From Pantoea agglomerans (GTDB lineage Bacteria > Pseudomonadota > Gammaproteobacteria > Enterobacterales > Enterobacteriaceae): a stretch of 64,000 nucleotides of DNA. Under the pieces are notes generated by a model. The model did no database searches and had not been told where the DNA came from. It was given only the letters and a program-made list of their open reading frames with translations. Shown piece by piece: positions 56,910 through 64,000 of the stretch; the first letter of the stretch is position 1, and each line of letters starts with the position of its first letter. The translations under genes were made by a program, and so were the position numbers. The DNA is taken from assembly GCF_020149765.1 (NCBI RefSeq), contig NZ_CP083809.1, positions 434,001 through 498,000 of the forward strand, given 5' to 3'.

Positions 56910-58334
56910 ATGCGCGTTAAGCTGTTTGCAGAGCACAACACGATAACCAATCTCCTCTCGCTGTTTCTTATTACCCTGCTGTTTTGTTTTTTGGGCAGCC
57001 ATCTGCGCGTGCCCGCAGAACTCTCGCTTTTCTGGCCGGTGAACGCCATCGTCGCCGCCGTTATTGTGCGCCACCCCTGGCTGCACCGCATGCGCTACTA
57101 CGTTGCCAGCTTCGCCGCCATGGTGGTGAACGACACGCTCTTTTCCGGCTGGGCGTGGCCCGCCGTGACCCTGAACGTCGCCAACCTGCTGTTTATCATT
57201 ATCTCCGTCTCGATGCTGGTGAAGCACTACCTGCGCGACTCCGACCGCAGACAGATAAACAACGCGCTGCGCATCTTTCCCGCCTGCCTGCTGGCCGCCT
57301 TCGCCTGCGCCACCTGGGGCGGGCTGGCGCAGGATATGAGCTTTGACACCCGCTTCGCCACCGCCTGGGGCGACTGGTTCAGCGAACAGTTCTCCACTGG
57401 CCTGATGCTGCTGCCGTTCCTGCTGGCGCGCAACTGGCGCAGCCTGTCGTTCGCCGCGCTGCTCTCGCCGGGCAAATGGCTGCCGCTGCTGAGCGTAGTG
57501 CTGTCGCTGGTAGTCGGCGCCATGATGGGCGGCGCCGGCAGTCTGACCTTTCCGGTTCCGGCGCTGATCTGGTGCGCCATCGTCTTGCCGATCCCGGTCA
57601 CCAGCCTGGCGATCCTGCTGACCGGCATCAGCGAAATCGTGCTGGTATCGCACGGCGTAATGAACATTCAGGGCAACGATAACCTGCTGCACTTAAGCCA
57701 TCTCACCTCGGCGCGTCTCGGCGTGGCCACCGTCGCCATCAGCCCCCTGATTGTCGCCGTCAGTATGGATGCGGTGCGCCAGCTTAATCAGCGGCTGGCG
57801 CTGCGCGCCAACTACGATTTTCTGACCCAGCTGCTGTCGCGATCCGGGCTGTATGAAAGCCTGAAAGAGGAGCCGTTCTCGGCGCAGCGCAGCGTCGGCG
57901 TTATCCTGCTGGATGTCGACTATTTCAAAGCGATCAACGATAACTTCGGCCATGACGCTGGCGACGGCGTGCTGGAGGAGATTGCGCTGCGGATGCAGCA
58001 GGTGGTGGGCGCGCAGGGGCGCATCTGCCGCTTCGGTGGGGAAGAGTTTGCTATTGTGCTGTTCGACGCGCGACCCGCCCGACTCTACCAGCTGGCGGAG
58101 GCGGTGCGGCAGGCGATCGGCAAAGAGAAGTTCTGGCTGCAGGGCAACACCGTCACCGTTACCGTTAGCCTGGGGCTGGCGCAGGGCAAGGCGGGCGAAG
58201 AGCGCGACTGGCACAGCCTGGTTAACCAGCTCATATCCGCCGCGGATAAAAATCTTTATCTCTCCAAGCGCAACGGGCGCAACCAGACCACGCCCGCCTT
58301 CAGAACCCTGACGCTGGCCAGCGACGTGGCGTAA
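56910..58334 (+). CDS. Diguanylate cyclase with N-terminal MASE1-like membrane sensor
   Basis: A 474-residue membrane-bound c-di-GMP synthase. About eight hydrophobic spans (residues 10-290) resemble the MASE1 sensor. The GGDEF domain follows at about 310-465, with the active site GGEEF at 376-380 and a substrate-side VILLDVDYFKAINDNFGH. The inhibitory I-site RxxD normally five residues before GGEEF is not present (GAQG instead), so product feedback may be weak. There is no EAL domain. The signal sensed is unknown. Confidence 0.9.
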   Translation: MRVKLFAEHNTITNLLSLFLITLLFCFLGSHLRVPAELSLFWPVNAIVAAVIVRHPWLHRMRYYVASFAAMVVNDTLFSGWAWPAVTLNVANLLFIIISVSMLVKHYLRDSDRRQINNALRIFPACLLAAFACATWGGLAQDMSFDTRFATAWGDWFSEQFSTGLMLLPFLLARNWRSLSFAALLSPGKWLPLLSVVLSLVVGAMMGGAGSLTFPVPALIWCAIVLPIPVTSLAILLTGISEIVLVSHGVMNIQGNDNLLHLSHLTSARLGVATVAISPLIVAVSMDAVRQLNQRLALRANYDFLTQLLSRSGLYESLKEEPFSAQRSVGVILLDVDYFKAINDNFGHDAGDGVLEEIALRMQQVVGAQGRICRFGGEEFAIVLFDARPARLYQLAEAVRQAIGKEKFWLQGNTVTVTVSLGLAQGKAGEERDWHSLVNQLISAADKNLYLSKRNGRNQTTPAFRTLTLASDVA

Positions 58335-58353
58335 CCGCCGCGTCGCCTTATCT

Positions 58354-59448
58354 CTACACGCTGCTTTTAAGCTGGCTGAGTTGCTGATGGCGCTCCAGCG
58401 CCAGCTCGATCAGGCGGCTAATAAGATCGCGATAGCTCAGTCCCGCCGCCTGCCACAGTTTGGGATACATGCTGATATTGGTGAAGCCGGGCAGGGTATT
58501 CACCTCGTTGACAATAATCTCGCCCGCTTCCGTCAGGAAAACGTCCACGCGCGCCATTCCGCTGCACTCCAGCGCCTGAAACGCCTTGATCGCCACGGCG
58601 CGGATCGCTTCGCTGCGCCCGTCGTCGATGGCGGCGGGCACCTGCGTCTGCGCGCCGGTTTCGCTGATATATTTGGTTTCGTAGGAGTAGAAGGCGTCGT
58701 GCACCACCACTTCGCCGCACGGGCTCGCCTGCGGTTCGTCGTTGCCCAGCACCGCGCACTCGATTTCACGGCCTTTGATGCCGGTTTCTATAAGTACTTT
58801 ACGGTCAAAGGTAAAGGCGAGGTCCAGCGCGCGGTCGAAGTCGTCAACGCTGTCGACTTTGCTGACGCCTACCGAAGAGCCCTGGTTGGCTGGCTTGATA
58901 AACAGCGGCAGGCCCAGCTGCGCGACGATCTCCGCCGCCTGAATATGTGGCCGCTGCGCCTGGGTAACGCTAATCCAGGGCGCGACCTGCAGCCCGGCGT
59001 CGCGCAGCAGACGTTTGGTGAAATCTTTATCCATGCTGACCGCCGAGCCAAGCACGCCGGAGCCGACAAAAGGCAGCGACGCCATGCGCAGCAGTCCCTG
59101 CAGCGACCCATCTTCGCCGAGCGTGCCGTGGACGATAGGGAAGATCACATCGATCTGCGACAGCGCATCGCCACTCTGGCGGGCGATCACCTGCTGCTGC
59201 GACTCGCCCGGCACCAGCGCCACGCTTTCGCCAGCGCGGTTAAGGGCGATCAGCGCCGGATCCTGCGCGTTTATCAGAAAGTCAGAGGTGTCGTTCAGAT
59301 GCCACTGACCCTGCTTATCAATGCCTAACAGCACCGGCTCGAAACGCGTCTTATCAATCGCATCAAGGATATTTTTAGCCGACTGTAACGATACTTCGTG
59401 CTCGGCCGATTTGCCGCCGAACACAATGCCTACCCGCAGTTTTGTCAT
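58354..59448 (-). CDS. ddlA: D-alanine--D-alanine ligase A
   Basis: A 364-residue ATP-grasp ligase that makes the D-Ala-D-Ala dipeptide for peptidoglycan precursors. The start [20 protein letters not shown] matches E. coli DdlA in place and length. ATP-grasp segments [13 protein letters not shown] and [24 protein letters not shown] hold the metal and nucleotide ligands. It is the last clearly chromosomal gene before the prophage segment. Confidence 0.96.
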   Translation of the reverse strand: MTKLRVGIVFGGKSAEHEVSLQSAKNILDAIDKTRFEPVLLGIDKQGQWHLNDTSDFLINAQDPALIALNRAGESVALVPGESQQQVIARQSGDALSQIDVIFPIVHGTLGEDGSLQGLLRMASLPFVGSGVLGSAVSMDKDFTKRLLRDAGLQVAPWISVTQAQRPHIQAAEIVAQLGLPLFIKPANQGSSVGVSKVDSVDDFDRALDLAFTFDRKVLIETGIKGREIECAVLGNDEPQASPCGEVVVHDAFYSYETKYISETGAQTQVPAAIDDGRSEAIRAVAIKAFQALECSGMARVDVFLTEAGEIIVNEVNTLPGFTNISMYPKLWQAAGLSYRDLISRLIELALERHQQLSQLKSSV

Positions 59449-59535
59449 TAGAGCTTGCCTGAAAAGATGTTGCGAAACCCACAAGATAACACGCGGATTT
59501 CGCGCTGTAACGGCATGGCGCAGCCTGGGGGCAGC

Positions 59536-59871
59536 TTAATTCAGCGCGGCGGAGAGCAGGGCGCGGCACTGGGCGGCGTCGGCGCTGGCCTGCGCTTTTT
59601 GCCCGGCGCTCAGCTTCTGCCAGGCCTCCGCTATGTGCTCGCCGAGGCGCGGCTGGAAGTGGGTTTTCTGCAGCGCATAGTCGGAGTTACCGCCTTCGAT
59701 AACCGTGCGCATATCCGCCACAAAGCGGCGGCTGTCGTCATGATGAATCGCGCAGAACACCGAGATGTAGTAGGCCTCATCCTCTTTGCTGTAGTGCGGC
59801 GTCAGCCAGTACCAGGCAGCGGCTACGCAGAGGAGGAGAAGCGGAAGGAGAAGGGTCAGTCTGGATCTCAT
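59536..59871 (-). CDS. Small membrane-anchored protein of unknown function
   Basis: A 111-residue protein with an N-terminal hydrophobic segment (RLTLLLPLLLLCVAAAWYWL) acting as signal anchor or signal peptide. The rest is soluble, with two cysteines (FCAIHHDD, AAQCRAL). It sits between ddlA and the prophage repressor on the same strand as both. I do not recognise its family. It may be a host gene or a prophage accessory gene such as an exclusion factor; its place at the junction makes either possible. Confidence 0.6.
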   Translation of the reverse strand: MRSRLTLLLPLLLLCVAAAWYWLTPHYSKEDEAYYISVFCAIHHDDSRRFVADMRTVIEGGNSDYALQKTHFQPRLGEHIAEAWQKLSAGQKAQASADAAQCRALLSAALN

Positions 59872-59908
59872 CTGTCAGTTCGGTTCGCTGAGGCGAAACG
59901 CGGCTCCA

Positions 59909-60523
59909 TTAAATTAAGGTCATCACAACGATGCCGGTGGCGGAAATCTCGTTCAGCGCGCATTCAAATTCAGCGTCGCCGCCGCTGATTCTGACCCGGC
60001 CGCCGGGCAGGCGCGAAAGGTTACGCAGGCTGGCCATGCCTTCAATATCCAGCAGCCATTTGCCGTCCACCACCGCCTTAAAGCTGCGGTTAACGATGTA
60101 CTGCTGCTCCCCTTCAATCACCGCCAGCAGGTTGCTGTGAGGCGCGACCTTATCAAGGAACAGCTTGCTCTCCAGAGTCACAAAATCGACAGGCGCGAGT
60201 TCACCATTTGTTAACTTTACCCGTTCGATATCGGTAAGACTCTTCATCGGGTGACTTTCGCTGCCTTTTTCCGCCGTCAGCGCCTGTACCGCGCTGGGGG
60301 GATTACCCTGACCGTAGAGGATCCAGTTCAGCTCCGCATCGGTGTCGATAAGGCACTGCACCACCAGGTCCGCCGGGAAAGCGTCTCTTTTATAACGCAT
60401 TGCCAGGTTGCTCGAAGAGAGACCGACATGCTCCGCATATTGCGATTTCTGTTTAAACCCATAGGCCTGAATCAGCCTGTCGAGGATAGCCCCGCCGCTC
60501 CCGTTAAAATTAGTGACTAACAT
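59909..60523 (-). CDS. P2/186-like prophage CI repressor
   Basis: A 204-residue phage repressor. The N-terminal HTH (LIQAYGFKQKSQYAEHVGLS and SSSNLAMRYKRDAFP) is of the Phage_CI_repr type. The C-terminal half resembles an S24-type oligomerisation domain without an obvious Ser-Lys catalytic pair. It is divergent from the early lytic genes, and palindromes between them are likely operators. It should maintain lysogeny. Confidence 0.85.
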   Translation of the reverse strand: MLVTNFNGSGGAILDRLIQAYGFKQKSQYAEHVGLSSSNLAMRYKRDAFPADLVVQCLIDTDAELNWILYGQGNPPSAVQALTAEKGSESHPMKSLTDIERVKLTNGELAPVDFVTLESKLFLDKVAPHSNLLAVIEGEQQYIVNRSFKAVVDGKWLLDIEGMASLRNLSRLPGGRVRISGGDAEFECALNEISATGIVVMTLI

Positions 60524-60610
60524 TTTTGAGCTTCCTCTTGTGTTACTAACATATTTGAATTAGCATCACTGCGTTGTGAATGTTATCGCATATGACTGAC
60601 ATTTGGTTAA
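60510..60610. promoter_or_regulatory. Repressor operator cluster and divergent early promoters
   Basis: Three direct repeats of ACT(A/G)ACAT(A/T)TTTG occur at 60516, 60545 and 60595 (the last ends TTTGG). The first two lie within odd-centred palindromes TTAGT-G-ACTAA (60510-60520) and TGTTA-C-TAACA (60541-60551). The first overlaps the repressor start codon. This is the layout of a CI-controlled divergent promoter region. Confidence 0.6.
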
Positions 60611-60626
60611 CTGGAGATGATGCCCT

Positions 60627-60845
60627 ATGAGGCCTGATATTACAAATGCCATAGCTGCGCTCCTTTTATTACGAATCAGCGTTAAATCTTCTGTTTCGCC
60701 CCTTTTTGCTCAGGCAAACCGCCTGTTAGCCTGGCTGCGCGCGACGCCCTGCGCACCAGCCGCAGCAGCAGAAGAGGGGCAAAAGGGGCCAGCGAGCGCG
60801 GCGAAAACGCTGTTTTCTTTTTCTGTTAATTTTCAGCCAGTCTGA
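60627..60845 (+). CDS. Possible small early prophage gene (uncertain)
   Basis: A 72-residue reading frame in the place where P2-like phages carry cox or apl. GGAG lies 11 bases before the ATG, a rather long spacing. The N-terminal half is hydrophobic (ITNAIAALLLLRISVKSSV) and the middle is Ala/Pro-rich. No excisionase or HTH pattern is seen and I do not recognise the family. It may be a true leader-type gene or spurious. Confidence 0.35.
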   Translation: MRPDITNAIAALLLLRISVKSSVSPLFAQANRLLAWLRATPCAPAAAAEEGQKGPASAAKTLFSFSVNFQPV

Positions 60846-60852
60846 TTCACTT

Positions 60853-61173
60853 ATGATGAATAGCCCGTCTGAACCTGCGGCGACCATGAGCTTCGATGAG
60901 TTTCGCAAAAGCTGGCGGCGAATGCGGAGCGACAGCCGTAATCCGGCGCTGGTCGCCTTTAACCGGCAGAGCGATGAATTTAAGTTCTGCGTGCTGACGC
61001 TGGCGAACCGGGAAAGCCCCGGCAGCTTCCGGCTTCAGGAGGTGGGCAACGCCTTTGAATCTTTCGATGAGGCGCGGCGCGCGCTGATTATTGCCGCCAT
61101 GAACAAAATGGTGCGCTGGGGCAGGCTGATGCCGCGTCCCTTTTCCGACGCCGACCAGTATCTGTCTGAATAA
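60853..61173 (+). CDS. Hypothetical early prophage protein
   Basis: A 106-residue soluble protein (MSFDEFRKSWRRMRSDSRNP, FESFDEARRALIIAAMNKM). Composition and codon use look coding. No ribosome site is obvious before ATGATG at 60853, and an internal ATG at 60886 is an alternative. It occupies the slot between the immunity region and the DUF2732/TraR/gpA genes of P2-like phages. Family not recognised. Confidence 0.6.
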   Translation: MMNSPSEPAATMSFDEFRKSWRRMRSDSRNPALVAFNRQSDEFKFCVLTLANRESPGSFRLQEVGNAFESFDEARRALIIAAMNKMVRWGRLMPRPFSDADQYLSE

Positions 61174-61243
61174 TCGATCTTAACCGCAAAACAATGACGT
61201 CAACCCGTCGGGCCTCCCTTTGCCCACATTCAGGAGAGATGAG

Positions 61244-61462
61244 ATGAAATACCCGAATTTTAACGCCGACAGCGATGCGCTGAACGCTCTGCTCAGCGCG
61301 GCGCGCGACGACGAGCGTAAAGGCCGCGCGCAGGCGGTGGCAAACCGTCTGGCCGCGATGGCGACGCATATCGGCCGCCAGGGCCTGAGCGGTATCGAGG
61401 CCGCCGAACTGCTTCGCTATGAAGCGCAGCGCTACCGCAATGAAGCGCAGGAGCTGCGCTGA
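61244..61462 (+). CDS. DUF2732 family prophage protein
   Basis: A 72-residue helical protein (MKYPNFNADSDALNALLSAA; EAAELLRYEAQRYRNEAQEL). DUF2732 genes stand just before the TraR/DksA and gpA genes in many P2-like prophages of enterobacteria, as here. AGGAGA lies 7 bases upstream of this ATG. It overlaps the next gene as TGATG. Function is unknown. Confidence 0.75.
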   Translation: MKYPNFNADSDALNALLSAARDDERKGRAQAVANRLAAMATHIGRQGLSGIEAAELLRYEAQRYRNEAQELR

Positions 61463-61686
61463 TGGTCGATAGCATGGACATTGAACAGCAGCGCCAGGCG
61501 GAGCAGCTGGCGCTCGATATCGCTGCGGTGACGCAGCGGCCGAAAGGCGTCAGCGCCTTGTTCTGCGAGGCGTGCGACAGCGCGATCCCCGAGGCGCGCC
61601 GCCGTGCCCTGAGCGGCGTCTCCCGCTGCGTCGCCTGTCAGGAGATCGCCGAGCTGCGCGGCCGCCACTATCAGGGCGGCCGCTAG
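61462..61686 (+). CDS. TraR/DksA-type zinc-finger protein of a P2-like prophage
   Basis: A 74-residue protein with a four-cysteine zinc finger (FCEACDSAIPEARRRAL and CVACQEIAE) in the TraR/DksA C4 pattern. Such small proteins may bind the RNA polymerase secondary channel like TraR. It overlaps DUF2732 (TGATG) and gpA (TAGTG), giving a coupled early operon. Confidence 0.88.
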   Translation: MVDSMDIEQQRQAEQLALDIAAVTQRPKGVSALFCEACDSAIPEARRRALSGVSRCVACQEIAELRGRHYQGGR

Positions 61687-63653
61687 TGCAGCATTTTCTC
61701 TGGCCGTGGAGCGCGCCGCGTCAGGCTATCGCCTCGCCTTATCCTACGCACGCCGCTATGCAGCAGCGCAGCCGCCGGCTGGCCGCGATCTCACAGGCCT
61801 GGAAGGCGCTGGAGCAGCAACCGTCGCTGGTGCAGCGCGTGGTCAGGCTGCGTCACGGCCAGCTGGAACGCGAGCGCGGCCCGGCCAGCGCCGCGGACTG
61901 GCTGACAGGCGCCTTCGCCGAACGCCTGCTGCCGCGCCTGGAGCGGGTCAGCGCGCAGTATCGGCTCGGCGCCATGGGGCACGGCACCGCCGCGCGGCTG
62001 TGCGGCCACGCGGCGCAGGAAAAGGGTGCCGCAGCGGCGGCAGGCACGCTGTGGGAGCTGATGCGCCGCTTTAACCAGCTGCCCGATATGGCGCGCGCCG
62101 ATGTCGATCGGCTGGCAGGGGATATCGCCAGCTTTATCTTCGCCGAGCTGGTGCAGCTGCACGGGCAGAACGGCGGCGAATCGGACTGGCGCTATAGCCA
62201 CTCCCTCTATCTGACCGCCGCGACCCTTACCCGCGAATTCCGCCAGACGCCGCCGCTGTGGCAGAAGGTCACCACGCGCCTCTTTGCACCGGAAGAGGTG
62301 ACGCCGGCGATCATGCGCATGCAGGGCGAAAGCTGGTGGAAAGGGCGGCTGCGCCGTCTCGCCGCCGAATGGCGCGAACATCTGCAGATTGCGCTGGCGC
62401 AGGTCAGTAAGACGCGTTCGCCCTATGCCAGCCGCGCCACCATTGCCGAATGGCGCGAGCAGAAGCGGCGCACCCGCGACTTTTTACAGGGCATGGAGCT
62501 GGAAGATGAAGAGGGCAACCGCATCAGCCTGATCGACAAGCATGACGGCAGCGTTGCCAATCCCGCCATCCGCCGCTGCGAGCTGATGACGCGCATTCGC
62601 GGCTTTGAGACGATCTGCAATGAGATGGGCTACATCGGCGAGTTTTGCACCCTGACCGCGCCGGCGCGCTATCACGCCACGCTCAGCAGCGGCCAGCACA
62701 ACCCCAAATGGGGCGGTGCCAGCCCCGCTGAGACGCAGCGCTACCTCTGTCAGCTCTGGCAAAAGGTGCGCGCCAGGCTGCACCGCGAGCAGATCCGCCT
62801 GTTCGGCATCCGCGTTGCTGAACCCCACCATGACGGCACGCCGCACTGGCATCTGCTGCTGTTTATGCGTCCCCAGCAGGCTGCACAGGTGCGCCAGATC
62901 CTGACGGAATATGCCTGCCAGCAGGACAGCGAAGAGCTGATCGGCGAAAAAGCGCGCAAGGCCCGCTTCCACACCACCGCCATCGACCCGCAAAAGGGCA
63001 GCGCCACGGGCTATATCGCGAAATATATCGCCAAAAATATCGACGGCTACGCCCTCGACGGCGAGCGCGACAGCGAGAGCGGCGAGCCGCTGCGCGACTG
63101 CGCCGCCGCGGTTTCCGCCTGGGCGGGGCGCTGGCATATCCGCCAGTTTCAGTTTGTCGGCGGCGCGCCGGTGACCGTCTGGCGTGAGCTGCGCCGTCTG
63201 ACTCAGGGCGAGGGGCTGAGCGCGGAGCTGGCCGAGGCGCGCGCGGCGGCCGACAGCGGCGACTGGGCCGCCTATGTGAACGTCCAGGGCGGCCCGTTCG
63301 TGCGTCGCGATGAGCTGGCGGTGCGCGTCTGGTATCAACAGGCGAAGGAGTGCAACAGCTGGGGCGAAGAGATTATGCGCATTAAAGGGGTCTACCTCAA
63401 CGCGCTGGACGATAAGCAACCGCTACTGACCCGACTGGTCAGCTGGAAGCTGGTGCCGAAACGTAAAGCGGAGGCTGGCCCTGTTGAGCAGAACGCATCA
63501 GCCTGCAGTTCGAGTTCTGTCATTAACTGTACGCGGATAGCGCGTCGGCCAGGGCTATTAGCGCGGTTAAATCATTGGCCCGAACCGACAGTAAAAAACC
63601 GGGCAAAACCGGCTGGCGAGGGCGGTTTATACAGCCAGAACGCGCCGCCCTGA
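61686..63653 (+). CDS. P2-like replication endonuclease gpA
   Basis: A 655-residue rolling-circle replication initiator that nicks the phage origin within its own gene and joins to the 5' end. The HUH motif is HWH at 387-389 (DGTPHWHLLLFM). Catalytic tyrosines are Y443 and Y447 in GYIAKYIAKNIDG, spaced by four as in P2 gpA (Y450, Y454). It is shorter than P2 gpA (761 aa). The start is GTG overlapping the previous stop; the frame is open further upstream but would overlap the zinc-finger gene wholly. Confidence 0.92.
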   Translation: MQHFLWPWSAPRQAIASPYPTHAAMQQRSRRLAAISQAWKALEQQPSLVQRVVRLRHGQLERERGPASAADWLTGAFAERLLPRLERVSAQYRLGAMGHGTAARLCGHAAQEKGAAAAAGTLWELMRRFNQLPDMARADVDRLAGDIASFIFAELVQLHGQNGGESDWRYSHSLYLTAATLTREFRQTPPLWQKVTTRLFAPEEVTPAIMRMQGESWWKGRLRRLAAEWREHLQIALAQVSKTRSPYASRATIAEWREQKRRTRDFLQGMELEDEEGNRISLIDKHDGSVANPAIRRCELMTRIRGFETICNEMGYIGEFCTLTAPARYHATLSSGQHNPKWGGASPAETQRYLCQLWQKVRARLHREQIRLFGIRVAEPHHDGTPHWHLLLFMRPQQAAQVRQILTEYACQQDSEELIGEKARKARFHTTAIDPQKGSATGYIAKYIAKNIDGYALDGERDSESGEPLRDCAAAVSAWAGRWHIRQFQFVGGAPVTVWRELRRLTQGEGLSAELAEARAAADSGDWAAYVNVQGGPFVRRDELAVRVWYQQAKECNSWGEEIMRIKGVYLNALDDKQPLLTRLVSWKLVPKRKAEAGPVEQNASACSSSSVINCTRIARRPGLLARLNHWPEPTVKNRAKPAGEGGLYSQNAPP

Positions 63654-63780
63654 CGCGCTTTTTCCGCCTTTTTTACTCATTTGGCTTAGCGCTAACGCCG
63701 CCAAAAAAGTCGCTATATCAATAGCCTAAGAGGAGGGTATTCGGGCCTTAATTTTCTTTATATCAGATTGCATGCTGTGC

Positions 63781-63800
63781 TACTGTATAGATATACAGTT
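63781..63800 (+). promoter_or_regulatory. LexA (SOS) box and promoter of the last, partial gene
   Basis: TACTGTATAGATATACAGTT matches the LexA consensus TACTGTATATATATACAGTA at 18 of 20 positions, with the full CTGTAT...ATACAG core. A -35-like TTGCAT at 63768 and -10-like TATACA at 63792 with an 18-base spacer place the box over the promoter. Confidence 0.85.
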
Positions 63801-63819
63801 ATAAGATGGGGGAGGGAAA

Positions 63820-64000
63820 GTGGATACTGATTTACAAGAACAGGTAATGCTTGAGCGCGTCGAGCTCATTGCACGTCTGACCACTGAAGGAGTTTGCAGG
63901 GAACGCGACCGGGAAGTGGCCCTCGCTCTGATTGCCGAGATTGCCGGCGATATGATGATAAAGAACAAGGAATTTGCCGTTTCGTTCTCCGCGATACCCA
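63820..64000 (+). CDS. SOS-controlled prophage gene of unknown function (3' end outside window)
   Basis: The reading frame begins with GTG at 63820, preceded by GGGGGAGGG, and is open to the window end (60 codons seen). It starts MDTDLQEQVMLERVELIARL and continues as an acidic, helical protein (EVALALIAEIAGDMMIKNKE). It lies directly after gpA under a near-consensus LexA box. The genetic position and control are like those of antirepressors (for example tum of phage 186) or DinI-like genes, but I see no resemblance in sequence. The role in induction is inferred. Confidence 0.65.
   Translation, partial: MDTDLQEQVMLERVELIARLTTEGVCRERDREVALALIAEIAGDMMIKNKEFAVSFSAIP

Noticed and set aside
59449..59535. 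tRNA or attachment site between ddlA and the prophage
   Set aside because: No cloverleaf, anticodon stem or obvious core repeat could be read; the other prophage end is outside the window so no direct repeat can be matched.

Overview
This 64 kb window is chromosomal DNA of a high-GC (about 60% by eye) enterobacterium. Gene content, protein sequences and local gene orders (tamA-tamB-ytfP-ppa, fbp/mpl, yjgA/pmbA-cybC, yhaJ/yhaK, dolP-diaA-yraN-lpoA/rsmI-rnpB, the yqjA-mzrA-yqjCDEKFG block, exuR-exuT/uxaCBA, sstT-alx-ygjR, ygjP/rlmG/fadH) match Enterobacterales closely. The mixture of E. coli-like blocks in altered order, together with high GC, suggests Erwiniaceae (Pantoea, Mixta or Erwinia). 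That genus-level placement is an inference.

Layout. 1-9 kb: the TamAB envelope export pair (tamA is cut by the window edge), ytfP, pyrophosphatase, two small envelope genes and a chemoreceptor with a flagellar sigma-28 type promoter. 9-14 kb: fbp, the murein-recycling ligase mpl, yjgA, pmbA and cytochrome b562. 14.3-21.9 kb: the main accessory locus. It is a tightly packed eight-gene unit plus a PRD/PTS-type activator. It encodes a free-standing PRD protein, an SFCGS glycine-rich protein, a DUF4312 protein, two multi-TM proteins (DUF4311 and DUF4310), a cog3964-type metallohydrolase, a DgaE-like PLP ammonia lyase and a KDGP-type aldolase. It reads as uptake and catabolism of an unidentified acylated amino-sugar-acid-like compound through a transporter not yet described. 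21.9-30 kb: yhaJ/yhaK, the dolP-diaA-yraN-lpoA block, rsmI, RNase P RNA and a MocR regulator. 30-35 kb: ylaC and the yqj cluster. 35.5-42.4 kb: the hexuronate regulon (exuR, exuT, uxaC-uxaB-uxaA) with three matching ExuR-type operators. uxaC is frameshifted at a run of nine G. 42.4-42.9 kb: two tandem 187-bp copies of a structured repeat whose third copy lies at 56.6 kb. 43-52 kb: sstT, the alx gene behind a yybP-ykoY riboswitch, ygjR, a ClC channel, ygjP, rlmG and fadH. 52-59.5 kb: a PgeF-like protein, an e(P4)-type phosphatase, a long AT-rich leader, a carbonic anhydrase/SulP operon (probable bicarbonate uptake), a diguanylate cyclase and ddlA.

From about 59.5 kb to the end lies the immunity and replication end of a P2-like prophage: CI-type repressor, small early genes, DUF2732, a TraR/DksA zinc finger, gpA rolling-circle initiator, and a near-consensus LexA box ahead of a gene cut by the window edge. 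No integrase is visible between the repressor and ddlA.

The strongest candidates for something undescribed are the 14.3-21.9 kb catabolic/transport operon with its nested palindromic control site, the covarying cloverleaf-like repeat family, and the SOS-controlled prophage gene at the end. No computations or searches were run; all assignments rest on reading the sequence and on remembered family features.
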